Of a DNA stretch of 64,000 bases, positions 22,332 to 33,540 are shown one piece after another. The first letter of the stretch is position 1; every line of letters begins with the position of its first letter. The DNA is taken from the NCBI GenBank assembly GCA_039566865.1, contig CM076947.1, positions 10,299,501 to 10,363,500 on the forward strand, written 5' to 3'. Source of the stretch: Aurelia coerulea (Eukaryota > Cnidaria > Scyphozoa > Semaeostomeae > Ulmaridae). The notes below the pieces were generated by a model that did no database searches, was not told the origin of the DNA, and was given only the letters and a program-made list of their open reading frames with translations. The translations under genes and the position numbers were made by a program.

Positions 22332-22859
22332 CGATATCATCTCCCCAACAAAGCCAGGCATTGATGCATGCCAGAAATTGATGCTGCCTGGAATCTTTTG
22401 GCTCTGGAACATCATTTTTCGGATTCAGCACCTCAAATATAGCATTTACGCTCTCTAAACAACGCTAAAAGATTCTTATGATAAATAAAATGTCACAATT
22501 ACGCTAAAAGGTCTATTGATACAAAGATCTTTGGAAGAAACTTACTCAATTTCACGTTTCTCTTTTTTCTTCTGACAGCTGTAAGCTTCGATTTAGGGAG
22601 ATCCTGCCTTTGACCATTGTAACTGATGCTCTTTGTTCCCTCTCTAGTCACCCTAAAAGAATGATAAAGAACAATAATAATATTGTTTAGAGCAAGAAGG
22701 AACCAGCATACTGTGCAACAATAATTACTATGCATGGGAATCTGGGAGAATAACATCTTTTATCGGTGGTCATCCTCCTACATGGTATATACAGTGATGC
22801 TTGGGAAAAAGCAGTATATCAATTTAGATATGCTTCTGATACTCATAATACATTGTTGC
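22332..22859. other. No recognisable gene
   Basis: AT-rich DNA; the minus-strand frame at 22499-22756 shows no motif. Confidence 0.4.
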
Positions 22860-23225
22860 GGAGCGCATGCACAGCAATTTTATAGACGAGTTTGACTATC
22901 ATTCCGAAGGATGGACCGTGGAGTATCACCATGGTATCACAGCCAACAAAAGGACATTCCGGCGACTCATCGATTCTTGTGATTGGATAAAGAACAGCAA
23001 GTAATTTATCACTTTAGGCCAATATCATTGTCTGCTGAATAATAGAAGCCAACAAACCGGAAACTATAGAACAGATCTCAAAGAATTTTCAAGACTTTTA
23101 AGTCAAGACTTTTCTCCAGACCTATTGAAACACCCATTGTTAACAGACCATGCCATTGCTAATCAAGTTCAAAATCTAACTACAGCTAAACAACAAAAGG
23201 GTACACTTGGGCAGACAAAGGGGTA
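22860..23225 (+). pseudogene. Unrecognised coding-like segments
   Basis: From the ATG at about 22869 a frame reads MHSNFIDEFDYHSEG and on for 45 codons. After a gap, 23048-23225 encodes a polar helical stretch ('YRTDLKEFSRLLSQDFSPDL') ending at TAA. Amino-acid composition is protein-like. No family recognised. Weak coding-like sequence continues in places to about 23470. Confidence 0.3.
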
Positions 23226-23660
23226 AACAATGAATTGCAATGTTATTTAATTCTGTATTCTGTATGGTCTGAGGATGTGATCAAGATTTGCGGCCTTTTG
23301 AAGTCAGCTGAGGGGTGTATCACTCTTCCAGGAAGGCGTACGAGATTTGTTAAAACAATAGAATTTCTAGGGATTTTTGTGGATTTTTCTTGAAAACAAA
23401 AGGATTTTTGCCAAAGGTATATGAAGTTTTTACAGAGTGATAGATCCCTCGGTCTGAGATAGGCAAAAAGAGACTTGGAAACACTAATTTTCACAAACTG
23501 CGAGCATAATTTTCAACAAACAATATGATAAGCGAGATCTATTCAGCTGCACCTCCTTGACAATGTCAACAGCTAGTATGGCTTGATATACAAGTTGTTG
23601 ATGCCCAACAATACTAATGTGAGGGTGGTAAAGAATAGTTGCTGTCTTTAAAGCATTGTC

Positions 23661-23804
23661 CAGGGACGTAGGTACGGCCCCAAGATTTTGCAATAAACAA
23701 AGAAGTGCCCTTTTTATTTTCAGGAAGTGCCCCTGAAGCTTAATGAAAAAGTGCCATTTAAGTGTCGTGCCCCCCTCAAGTTTGAGATGCTTCCTACGTC
23801 CCTG
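23661..23804. mobile_element. hAT-like MITE, 144 bp
   Basis: It starts CAGGGACGTAGG and ends CCTACGTCCCTG (12-bp perfect TIR), with flanking 8-mers GCATTGTC and GTATTGGC (6 of 8 identical). A CAGGG-type terminus and 8-bp duplication are typical of hAT elements. Related termini are at 30116 and 31833. Confidence 0.8.
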
Positions 23805-24170
23805 GTATTGGCTCCATCCAACGGAATGGACGCCAGAAGAAAAAAGCAAGAAAACATACAAAAAGCAACACCTTTTTACAAAAGGAAATCTATGTACTTA
23901 TGATAACACTCTTAACATTTTCACGGCAAAAACGTAGTTATCACAACGATGGCTTTCGTGAATTCAAACTCAGTTATTCAAAATGAATGTTGTGGAAGAT
24001 AATTTGTTTCGTAGGAGGGCTAGAGCCCCCCCCCCCCCCCCAATAATCTCAAAAACAATGGAGCTACATTGCTGCTGAGCAACACTTCCTTAACAATGTT
24101 AACAGCTAGTTTCAAAATATATATGTAAAATCGATTTTGATGGCTTTGGCGATGCGAAAATATTTCTTAA

Positions 24171-25055
24171 CCCTATTCTACATGGGTAAATCAAGCGCCA
24201 CTTTCTCATGGGGGGCTAAAAAGGCCCCCCCAGATTTTCTAAGCAACCGTAGTGCCTATGGCAACGCAACTTGGTACACATGATTACCAATCAATTATGA
24301 TTCAAAATATAGCATCATATGCTAATTGGTCACATGATCCGTTGCTAGGTAACGCAAAGACAATGGAAATTTGCTGATTTTGGCGCTCCTCCTAAAAACG
24401 TAATATTTTCAAACAAAAATAGTCAATAAATAACTTTAAAGTTATAAATATGATACATATTGAGTGTTCTTAATGAAAAATGTCACAAATTCTATTTTTG
24501 GAATTCTATTGTTATCACAGCTGTCAATCAAAGTCATTGTTCACACCTAAACAAATTAGTTGATGCTTTATTGGCATTTTAAATACGTTTTTAGTAATAA
24601 CAACCATATGAAATTGATCTTGAATTGTTAATTAGTCAATTTTGATCATAATACACTAATTATTTCATATGTTTATCATAAATATGACGTCATATATAAG
24701 TATGACGTCATAGATCTTAAATTTTGCTGATGTCAGCAAAACACAAAAATTTATATATCAAATGAAAGTAGACTTCAAGACAAACTGATTGGTACCAATT
24801 GCATTGAAATCAGATGTGTACGAGAAAAGTTATGCATGTTTTACTGATTTTCTGAGAGACCTGTTGCCAAATTTGGGCATGTCATAGTCACGTGACCAAT
24901 CATATAACAATGAACTATTGTTAATTTGATGCAATATTAAATTTGATTAAAAGTCACCCAAGTTCCAGTGTTTTACCAAGCTTAGTTTAAGAGTAATTAC
25001 AGGAAGTAACGTTGGGGGGGGGCCTTTTTTGCCCCCCCCCCCATGTAGAATAGGG
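24171..25055. mobile_element. piggyBac-type MITE, copy 3 (complete)
   Basis: 885 bp, CCCTATTCTACATGGG to CCCATGTAGAATAGGG, flanked by TTAA at 24167-24170 and 25056-25059. TGACGTCA octamers lie at 24685-24692 and 24703-24710, followed by TTTTGCTGATGTCAGC. It has the same internal order as copy 1, so the two define the family. Confidence 0.92.
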
Positions 25056-25119
25056 TTAATAGACGAAAAACATTCAAATCTTCTCGATGCTCTACGATTC
25101 TCTTTCCTACCAAACTTCG

Positions 25120-25804
25120 CTACAGTTGCTGTGGTGGATTCACCGCATCTACGAGCTTCACCAAAACAACAATATCCCGCGGCCTTACACGTGACCCAGG
25201 CCCCTTTAATGATCTTATAGCAGCAGCAGAGACTTTTGTTGACCATTCTGAGTCAATGAGTTCAACGAACGATTCCACAGTTTCTTTCAAATCCTTGCCA
25301 TTCTTTCTAAGTGCCATACCACGCATCAACAAAGGACACTTTTTCAATGCATGCCCAATCTTAAGAGCAAGCTGCGGTTTATTGAACGATGCAACGTGGT
25401 CTTGGTCTTCCTCTTGGCTATAGCTGCACATTGCTCTGACCGCTTTTATGATGTCATCAAACCGCTCAGGATCAATAAAATATTGCAAGGAGCAGCTTTC
25501 GAAGAGCAATTGACAAACGTGCAAGTGTTTTCATTTTTTCCGAAGTGTAGCTCACTTTTGCGGAACCTGTTTTCTCAAATAGGGCGTTAGCATTTAAGAT
25601 GATCAACTCATCCCTCTTTGCAACAAACGAAATGTTGTCACTTCTCATCTTTGAAAGCACCGTTTCACTCAGAGCACTATTGCACCCCTCTTGCATTCCC
25701 AACAGAATCAGCTCACTCTCATGTTGGAGACTTCTATGAACATGTTCATTGTCCTCCTTCACTTTCTGATTTAATTTAAAGGACATATCGCTGTGTGTCG
25801 CCAT
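25120..25804 (-). pseudogene. C-terminal part of the transposon-associated zinc-motif protein family
   Basis: Two overlapping minus-strand frames (25804-25472 and 25524-25120) represent one protein with a single frameshift near 25500. The second includes 'LALKIGHALKKCPLLMRGMA' and 'ESFVELIDSEWSTKVSAAAI'. The 'LkiGHsLKKC...W...Vs..AlrtL' signature recurs in large unnamed cnidarian proteins whose N-terminal parts resemble 3120-3560 here. I infer the two belong to the same family. Function unknown. The MITE at 24171-25055 lies just downstream. Confidence 0.5.
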
Positions 25805-25805
25805 A

Positions 25806-25976
25806 CAGTAAAAACCCGCATATAAGAACCACCCACGTATAAGAACCTAAGGCCTAAAATGTTCTTATTTCACCCCCTTACAGAAGAACTATTCATCCAG
25901 AAATTAAAGGAAGGTTCTTATCTTAAAAAAGTTAAATGCAAACAACTGGTTTTTAATAAATATGTGATAAAATGTT
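25806..25976. repeat. Truncated TACAGTA-type MITE
   Basis: It begins ACAGTAAAAACCCGCATATA then AGAACC, the same terminus type as the elements at 58474 and 59223. No right end is seen; the next MITE begins at 25981. Confidence 0.5.
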
Positions 25977-25980
25977 TTAA

Positions 25981-26215
25981 CCCTATTTTAACCGGGTAAA
26001 AAGAAAAGTGATTTTCTACTGGGTGGTTGGGGGCGTTTTTGGCCCCCCTGTTTTTCTCCGCAAGTATAACAGCTATGACCATGAAACTTGCACTGTGTCA
26101 TAATTGCACAAAGGAGAATCTAAAAATAGCATCAATCAATCAGTAGTCACGTGATTGGTTACTAGGCAACCAAAACAATGCAAATTTTGTGAAAATTGAG
26201 CTATTTGCAACGTCG
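25981..26215. mobile_element. piggyBac-type MITE, copy 4 (right end missing)
   Basis: TTAA (25977-25980) is followed by CCCTATTTTAACCGGG, matching the right terminus of the 6986 copy. Homology with that copy is lost soon after 'GTGAAAATTGAGCTATTTGC'. Confidence 0.7.
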
Positions 26216-29200
26216 TAAATCTTTTAGGCATTGATTGCTCTGTTTTTCCTCTTTAACGATTGAAGCTGGATGTTCTATAGTCTTTACACGCCACTTCAAA
26301 GTTTGTTATCTTCTGGAAAAATCTGTTTCTCATACCATTTTTTTGCTCCAAGAATTTTCTCTCTATAAACTGTGCCTTGGTAACATTCCCTGTGACAGGA
26401 GGCATGATTTCTTACAAGGTCTTCTAGGCAATTTTTAAGATTGCAAAATCATGATCACAGTAGCTTGCTTGCGCAGTGGCAGCATGTAATTCAAACTAAT
26501 CAGCGTCTGGAGATTTTACTATGTTACTACCCGTCTAGCATCTCGTACATAATTCAAAATCAATTATTCCTTTTTACCATTTAAAACGTAAAACTAGTAG
26601 TAGTGTGAGCAAAGCTCTCACCTCGCATCATCTTACTGCGTCAATTCTTCGAGACCCACCTTCTTGGGAGATATGATTTAGTTTCAAGTAGCTACCGTGT
26701 TCTTTCTGAAGGAAATTGCATTTTTGACTCTTAGCAAAACACAAGTGGTAGATGATGGATACAACATTGTATTTATTGTTTTCTTTCCTCTGATCAGAAT
26801 TGTGATGCTCTGTGATGACTCTATATATATTGTCGAACAATGTCATTGCGCCATGCCGAATAAATGGTTGCTTGACCTTGAACAGCAAATGCTTGGAGTA
26901 TTGCAGAGTTAATCAATTTGATCTCTTTTGCCATATCTGCTCCTAAGGAAATAAAAACAGCATGGTTAGCGTATACATACTATGTAAATTTGGGATAAGT
27001 TATTTTCACAAAACCCACAAATTGAAAACTTTCAGACGGAAAATTCTTGAAGGACGACACAAGGTACCAGAAATAGTATGCATTGATGGGTGGGTGAACA
27101 TGGGGTTAAAAATTAACCCCTCCTCCCTACCTTGCATTTTACGCCATCAGCTCTCCTCGCAAATAAGTTTTTCTTGAATTGTTTCCTCCTTGCTCCTTGA
27201 TGTCACAACGAAACAGATCGAACAAACCAAGGACACACTAAGTACCGGCTTGAATGTGCCTTTAACTAGATGCAAAATAAATTTGCAACCAACATTTAAA
27301 TATAATGTAAATAGGAGTTATGTAAATTGAAAATTAAAAATAATGTAAATAGGAGTTTTCATAGGGTATCGGCGGTGGTAATCGGTTGGCGATTGTAATC
27401 GAGCACTTGTGAAAACCGACAGATAAGTATGTTACAAATGAAATAAATCAAAGAGGGTATTTCTTGGTATTGAAAGCTAATATTATAGATACTAAACAAC
27501 TTTATGAAAAGCCATCATGAATGTAAAACACGGTAAAGAAGTTGCTTTTGTTGTGCTTGGCAGTGTAGAAATTGTTGTTGCGAAAATCCAACCCCAAATA
27601 GAAAACTCTGAATCCGTTCCAGAATGAAGCAAAAATCTTAAAAAATCCATCTTCAATTTGTGTGCACCACACTTTGACAGGGGCCTTGATTCAGTAGTGG
27701 TGATGCCTTTCATGCCGTTGAAGCCACAAACATTTGGCCACCACCATATTTGTTTTTCGAGATGATCCACTCTCGTTGAAAAGAACTTAACTGTGACAAT
27801 TTCTTCCAGTATAGCAGGATGTATATCCAATCTCAAAAAATGTAATCTGAAACACGTTTAAGGGAACAGTGGAACTTCTCCAGGAGAGCTGTCACACATT
27901 CGGCATCGTCAGCGCTGAATTAAATTGTTGGTTATTTTGCAGGTACAGTCTGACATTGTGCAGAATCGAGGAATTCCAAATTCAGATTTCTTGACTTCTT
28001 CTGCTCGCAGCAATGTTGCATCGTCATAACAGTATCAAGACTCCATCTCTCTGAGAATTTGCCAAGGATTTAATTTCATCGCTCAAATGAAAAGCAGCAA
28101 AATGCATACATTGGACCAAAATCGAGAATGCATTGTTTCAGATGAAGATGTAAATGCATGTTTGGTTTGGGGTGCAAGAATCTTTACCTACAATTTTCTC
28201 AAACTGTTTACCAAAAATCTTAAGGCAGTGATGTGTGTTGGCAACTTTTTGTCTTCTTGCGTAGCATCTGTAAAGATTTCTGCAGGTTGCAACGAACACT
28301 GTCCAGATTGCTTAAAGCCAGCTCTGTGTTCACCAAAAAACCTGAATCCATTGTCATCTCTGTTGTTCATTCTTTGAGAAAACATGCATTAATATTCCCG
28401 TAGTGTAAGTGCCATTCTTGCAGCTAGTACTGTTGGGAGCCACAGCACAGCACTATTTAACGCCCCTTGGTTTTTTCTTAGGGGGCTCCATACTTTTTGA
28501 CAGTTTGCGATGCACTATTAGGCTACCACACATTTGCGCTTTGTCAACCAGACTGAAAAGAATTCTTCTCAGCTGAAAAGAATGGATTTGGTTTTATAAA
28601 TCTATTACCATACTATGAATCAGGTTACAATAAAATCAAAAGCTTCCGGACGATCAAACTTTCGGACAGAATTTTCTGCAAAATCTGATGATGTGCAAAA
28701 GCATTTGTCCGAAGGTTATAAATTGATTAAAAATATAAAAGCACAAAAAAATTTGATATAAAAAGTTAACAAATCATAGTTTTGCCAGTTGTGCTCAAGG
28801 TCCTCAGATTTTTTTACCTGGAAGCTTGGTTCTTTGAAGGGATTCTTTAAGAATTTGATTCACAGCTAGTTGCACCATTCTTCAATCAGGTAAAATTTCA
28901 TTCAAATGTTCTCGTAGATGTAATCATGATCATGCATGTAGCTTGATATTTATAATATAATTGCAATTTGCAATTATACAGGGTGATTAAAAAAAGTTCA
29001 CCCATTTGGTCGGCTGCAAAATAAAAAGTGACTGGTTGATATTCAAAAGTAAGATGTTAATCTAGCAGGCAAAGGTTAACTCGGATGAGAACATTTTGTT
29101 TGCTAAAAGCACTCATCTTTAAGACCCAAAAATTAGGAAAATACCTGTAAGGGGTTTGTATGGGAATAAAGAATTGGTATTAATACACATGCAGCCCTCT

Positions 29201-29604
29201 AGATTTTATCATCCCCTACACTACATTAAGAGTAAGATAAATGTTTGAAGTAGCAGCCACTAATCAAATGATATTCTGTGATTTTAATCAAACTTATCAA
29301 TCTCGAAATTATAGTTAGGAGCAAAGAAGTTGGCATCCAAAATTGGAATAAGGCCCAGATGGAATTTGTAGACAGACCTTGCGTCAACGATTATGATGAT
29401 ACTGAATGCTTCTCATTAATTCCGAATAAAACTCTTGTGTTGTTCAAAGTGGAAGATGAAAACAAAGCATGCAAGAAGCAACTCAAAATTGTACTACTTG
29501 TACTGTCATTATGCGGGTATTTTTCTGAATAAGAGATCAAGACATATTCATGTGTACCAGAACTGACTCCACACTGGCAGTTTAATGACACATTATTTAA
29601 TTAC
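26216..29604. other. 3.4 kb without a recognised gene
   Basis: Open frames at 26697-26912, 27492-27836 (minus), 28087-28385 (both strands) and 29278-29532 have no motif I can name and no convincing splice pairs. Some may be decayed exons of the minus-strand gene seen at 29605-29953. An A/T-rich direct repeat 'AATAATGTAAATAGGAGTT' occurs twice near 27300-27360. Confidence 0.35.
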
Positions 29605-29953
29605 CTGTTTGAATAATTTTTCTTTGATATAATTGCCATCGGCTGAAGAGCCTGAAGCTATCTCCTCCCAATCTTTTTCCTTCTTCTTTAAGTCTACTTT
29701 ATATTTGTCACATTGTTTTGAGCGTATACCAGTCCAATCCTTGCAGCATGGGCATTGTCTCTTTCCATCTCTCTGTGTTGAAAATATCAAAAATAGAAAG
29801 TTCATACTTGTTTAGCCATAAAGAAAAACCATTTTCATCGTATTCAATATTTCCTTGCATTCTAAAAAAACAATCATGTAAAGCTCAACTTTGAATTAGA
29901 ATAAACAAATAAACAATTAAATGTACCTTTCCCTTCTTTGCAGCACTGGCACC
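29605..29953 (-). CDS. Two exons of a zinc-ribbon protein
   Basis: A 26-nt microexon (29953-29928, acceptor ttttccag, donor AAAG|gtac) encodes ASAAKKGK. A 168-nt exon (29772-29605, acceptor caacacag, donor CAG|gtaatt) encodes 56 residues starting RDGKRQCPCCKDW. Both splice in phase 0. The exon has Cys-x2-Cys-x9-Cys-x2-Tyr, where the last position would be Cys in an intact zinc ribbon, followed by a Lys-rich acidic helix. Neighbouring exons were not found. The arrangement is the same as at 56351-57092 on the other strand. Confidence 0.55.
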
Positions 29954-30115
29954 TGGAAAACAAATAAAAAAAAACAGTATTTAAGGAACTTATTCAGCAT
30001 GCTGTCACTTTCTAGATAAAATGAAACGATAGCTATTGGCATGGAAGTCAGACCAATCATTTAAGATTAATTGAAATCCTTGGTTTGATTTTCATGTTCT
30101 TCAATTTTCCTTTTT

Positions 30116-30200
30116 CAGTCAGGGACGTAGCCAAAGGGGGGGGGGTGCATGGGGTGCAGGGGGTGCCACACCCCCCCCCCCCCCAACATTAAGGTTGTCG
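30116..30200. repeat. hAT-like terminus with G and C runs
   Basis: CAGGGACGTAGCC followed by long G and C homopolymers. This is the same terminus type as 23661 and 31833, but no matching second end was found. Confidence 0.4.
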
Positions 30201-30538
30201 GCAAATTGATAATATTTGTTGGCAAATCAAAAAAGTTTCCTTGGTACAACGGAGCAGTTAATTATCATTATTCACGTCTTGCTGCTTGTCTTGATTGACC
30301 TACAACACCGTAGGCCAAAAAGTGAATTTTCATGGCTATCTTTATCTGGTGTGTTGATGCCATGTCTGCCAAGTCTGGAATGTTCGCCTGTGGACGGGAC
30401 GTACTGCCTCGTTCCAGATCCAATAGCCTCATGTTATGTTTTGTTGCTTGTTTCATTGCCTCAGTTCCAGGTAGAGACAGCTTGCCTTCCCAAATGACCT
30501 AAGTTTTATTCATCTAACGCATTGGCGTTGACAGAAGG

Positions 30539-30826
30539 ATGGGGGGCAGTGAAGCTGTGGATAAGCGCAAAAGAAAAAGAAGGAAACTAAGATGTCTGGT
30601 TTGTAAGGAGACTTTTGATGACGACCATCGAATTACGCATAACAACAGGAAGCATCATGAATTGTTAAAACAAAATAAGTGCATTGGTTTTGAAGAAGTG
30701 GATGCAATAGCAAATCCCTTCGTTTTTTTCACAGCAAAAGAAACAGGTGATGATTGCAAACAATATGTTTCAATGATACAATATTTTTACACGATACTTC
30801 TATGCTACAAACTGGTTTGTTTGTAG
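30539..30826 (+). CDS. C2H2-like zinc-finger exon
   Basis: The frame (ATG at 30539) starts with MGGSEAVDKRKRKRRKLR and a single finger 'CLVCKETFDDDHRITHNNRKHH', Cys-x2-Cys-x12-His-x5-His in an unusual spacing. It continues 'ELLKQNKCIGFEEVDAIANPF'. The basic start and lone finger resemble N-terminal exons of hAT or ZNF862-type proteins. The coding quality falls after the GGTGATG at about 30745, a possible donor. Downstream exons are not recognised. Confidence 0.4.
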   Translation: MGGSEAVDKRKRKRRKLRCLVCKETFDDDHRITHNNRKHHELLKQNKCIGFEEVDAIANPFVFFTAKETGDDCKQYVSMIQYFYTILLCYKLVCL

Positions 30827-30927
30827 TATCACAATTTGTATTTTTCATTTATAAGTAAGTATTTGACCAAATACAGGAAGTTTAAGTTGATTTTTGGTCT
30901 TTATGAACAGAACGGGTTTATATGTGG

Positions 30928-31352
30928 TAGCCTGCGTGCAGACTCTACTGATTTCTTTTCAGAGAGACAAAGAGGTTTCTCCTCCAGTAGAGTCTGCGCA
31001 TCAGCGACCAAATCCTTGTTTTCAGTTTATGAGAAACGCTAAACCTTTCCTGATTGGTTCAAGCCTTCCCTTTTCTTTGAGTAGCTGCTGTGTCTTTGTT
31101 GGAGTCTTCTGATATTGGATTGGTATATGCATGAACAAAGCTAGCCAAATAAAAGCCAAAGAAAACCTTTTGTGTATGGGTATTTTGTCTATCCTATTTA
31201 TAGGTGGCTCTATTGAATCTAATTCAATGAGTTAGTTCCTCAATCCTGCGAACCGCACGTGACCTAGAACAAGGATATGGTCGCTGATGCGCAGACTCTA
31301 CTGGAGGGGAAACCTCTCTGAAAAGAAATTAGTAGAGTCTGCACGCAGGCTA
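30928..31352. mobile_element. hAT-like foldback MITE, 8-bp target duplication
   Basis: 425 bp with about 90 bp inverted repeats beginning TAGCCTGCGTGCAGACTC, flanked by perfect ATATGTGG on both sides (30920-30927, 31353-31360). The arms include CTTTTCAGAGAG and GTAGAGTCTGCGCATCAGCG. Non-coding. Confidence 0.9.
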
Positions 31353-31719
31353 ATATGTGGTTGCTGAAAATGTACACAAGTGTACAGTTTTATATGCGAG
31401 TCCTCATTGGAATTTCGTTATTTAAATCTATGCATCACCTGTTCCTTCCTGTATGTAAACAAGATGCGAATGAAACGATACACAAATTTAAATATATGTG
31501 TCCTAATGGGTTTTTAACACTTCCACATAGGGGAGACTTTTGCATGATACACAGGCAATGTTTAAATTCTTTGTTGGCCGATTAAAGCTTTCATGTCACT
31601 ATAAATACAACTCCTAGTCTCACTTTGTCAGTCAGTTGTCTTTTATGGTCATTAAATCCCTTTGTTTTCTGTGTTTGCAAAATTGAAATATTTTCTTCTT
31701 TTATAGTGTAGCCTTGAAA

Positions 31720-31750
31720 CTAGGCCCGCTCGGCGCGGCTACGCCGCGCC
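31720..31750 (-). other. Helitron 3' terminus: hairpin and CTAG
   Basis: On the minus strand GGCGCGGC-GTA-GCCGCGCC (31750-31732) forms a perfect 8-bp stem with a 3-nt loop. It is followed 8 nt later by CTAG (31723-31720) and then T. Helitrons end in a short GC hairpin about 10 nt before CTRR and insert between A and T. Position, sequence and orientation agree with the helicase gene upstream. Confidence 0.85.
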
Positions 31751-31832
31751 TCCGTGTTCCTTTTAGCTTCGCTGTAGTTCATCAAAGTGGCAGTACTTAA
31801 ATGCAAATTGTATCTTTGTTAGTTTATTCAAT

Positions 31833-31985
31833 CAGGGCCGTAAGAAGAAGCTTCGGATTGGGGGGGGGCAATTGTTCTTGAAAGAGAACAATACATCTAA
31901 TCAATTCGTGTGACGTAGCACCATTGTTTTCAAAATTATTGGGGGGGGCTCAAGCCCTCCCTGCCCCCCGCTTCCTACGGGCCTG
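31833..31985. mobile_element. hAT-like MITE, 153 bp, inside the Helitron 3' region
   Basis: CAGGGCCGTAAGAAG to CTTCCTACGGGCCTG, flanked by ATTCAAT on both sides (31826-31832, 31986-31992). It contains G and C homopolymers like 23661-23804. Confidence 0.85.
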
Positions 31986-32205
31986 ATTCAATAAAGCCGT
32001 ACTTAAGTGAAAATTCAAGGAAATGTACACAAGTGTATCTTGGGATTTGCTTCTTGCGTGAAAGTTTCGACGTGAAGGAGATGTATTTGCTGGAAAGTTA
32101 GTGGGTGTCGTTGTTGTGGGTGCCTTGTATGTTTCAGTTGTTTCAGTTGAGTGTTGTGATGTTAGGAATCGCTGGAGATGTTTTATTTACAGAAGGCCAA
32201 TATCG

Positions 32206-33540
32206 TCAATTGAGAACTTTGGGGTATACAATATTTTTGGCGTCTAAACCATCGTTGGTGACACCTTTGATCCCTGCGAATGAAGTTGCTCTTGAGAATG
32301 CAACGTATAGTTGGCCATGGCTGAAGACGTCTTCTGGCAAGTATACTCCAACAGATTCAAGTGATTGACCTTGTGCTTTGTTGATTGTTAGGCAGTAAGC
32401 CAATCGAATGGGAAATTGTCTTCTTGACAGCTGGAAGGGCATGTTTTCATCTTGCGGTGCTAAAGTTATTCTTGCTATTAAGACGTATTGACCTTGGTAT
32501 TGATTGGCAATTATTTCAGCAGCAAGAACATGGCGCTGCATATCACGGATGATTAATCGGGTGCCATTGCAGAGACCTTTTTTGGGTTTAAGTTCCTGAG
32601 CAATATAACAGTAGCGCCAACTTTGAGATCGAGCTTGTGAAGGGGCATTCCACTCGGTGTCATGCTGTTGAGGAATTCTATTGTAACTACCTCGTTGATA
32701 TGTTGGTCATCTGTGACGACACTGTCCACACTGAGATAGGTTCTCTTGTTACCAGGCAATCTTTCAAGCACAAGGTCGTTAATAACATGTGAATTGATGT
32801 TCTTTGGAGTTAACAACAGCGCTTGGACATGCATACTGGATCACCATTGGGGCCTTGTGGATAAGTGAAATCAATTAGATCCGGCAGACTGCTCGATTCC
32901 AGCAGGACCTGGTGAGGTAGAGTGATATTTTCATGGTTCCCGTGCATCACCAATTCTTAGAAGCCAATCTGAAATTCTCGATAGTTCTGGTCTTCGTTGG
33001 CCCTCATGTTTATCATCAAACGGAACTGATAAAACGAAACAGATGCCAGAGGGGGATTTCTTTAAGATTCTGTTAACTACTTGTTCGCGGCTGGCTCGCT
33101 GTATTACGGGTAGCACTTGACGGAAATCTCCGCCAAGGAACATGAATTTTCCGCCAAAAGGGGCATCGATACATGTAAGATCTCTCAGCAACATGTCAAC
33201 CTTCTTTAGAGCCATTGCAGGTACCATTGATGCTTCATCCCATATGAATACAGTAGTAGAGGTGAGGTCTCTTGCTCTTTAGCTTTGGCGGCTAATGTTA
33301 CATGTGGCATTTTCGGTGAGTGGTATAGGGAGTTGGAAAGTAGAATGAGCAGTTGAACCATCAATTAAAGGGTGCCTGCAATCCCGGAGTATGCAACACA
33401 TTTGACGCTGATCTCCATTCCTCTTAAAATATGTACCAACGTGTTGTAAAGAACAGTCTTACCAGTGCCTTCAGAACCATCCACAAAGAAGCATCTGTTA
33501 TCGGCCTGAGCGTTCAATGCATATGACGTTGGTCTTCGTT
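32206..33540 (-). pseudogene. Helitron Pif1-family helicase domain
   Basis: In order on the minus strand: a Walker A-like 'GSEGTGKT' near 33480-33450 followed by a frameshift; 'FMFLGGDFRQVLPVI' (motif III region) at 33227-32931; '[15 protein letters not shown]' near 32600; '[19 protein letters not shown]' and '[10 protein letters not shown]' (motifs V and VI) at 32541-32206. These are the hallmarks of the 5'-3' SF1B helicase half of Helitron RepHel proteins. There are several frame changes and stops, including between 32553 and 32541 and between 32931 and 32834. Confidence 0.85.

Noticed and set aside
28978..29010. Lone mariner-like terminus (CAGGGTGATTAAAAAAAGTTC)
   Set aside because: No inverted partner or TA pair found nearby; may be chance or a fragment.
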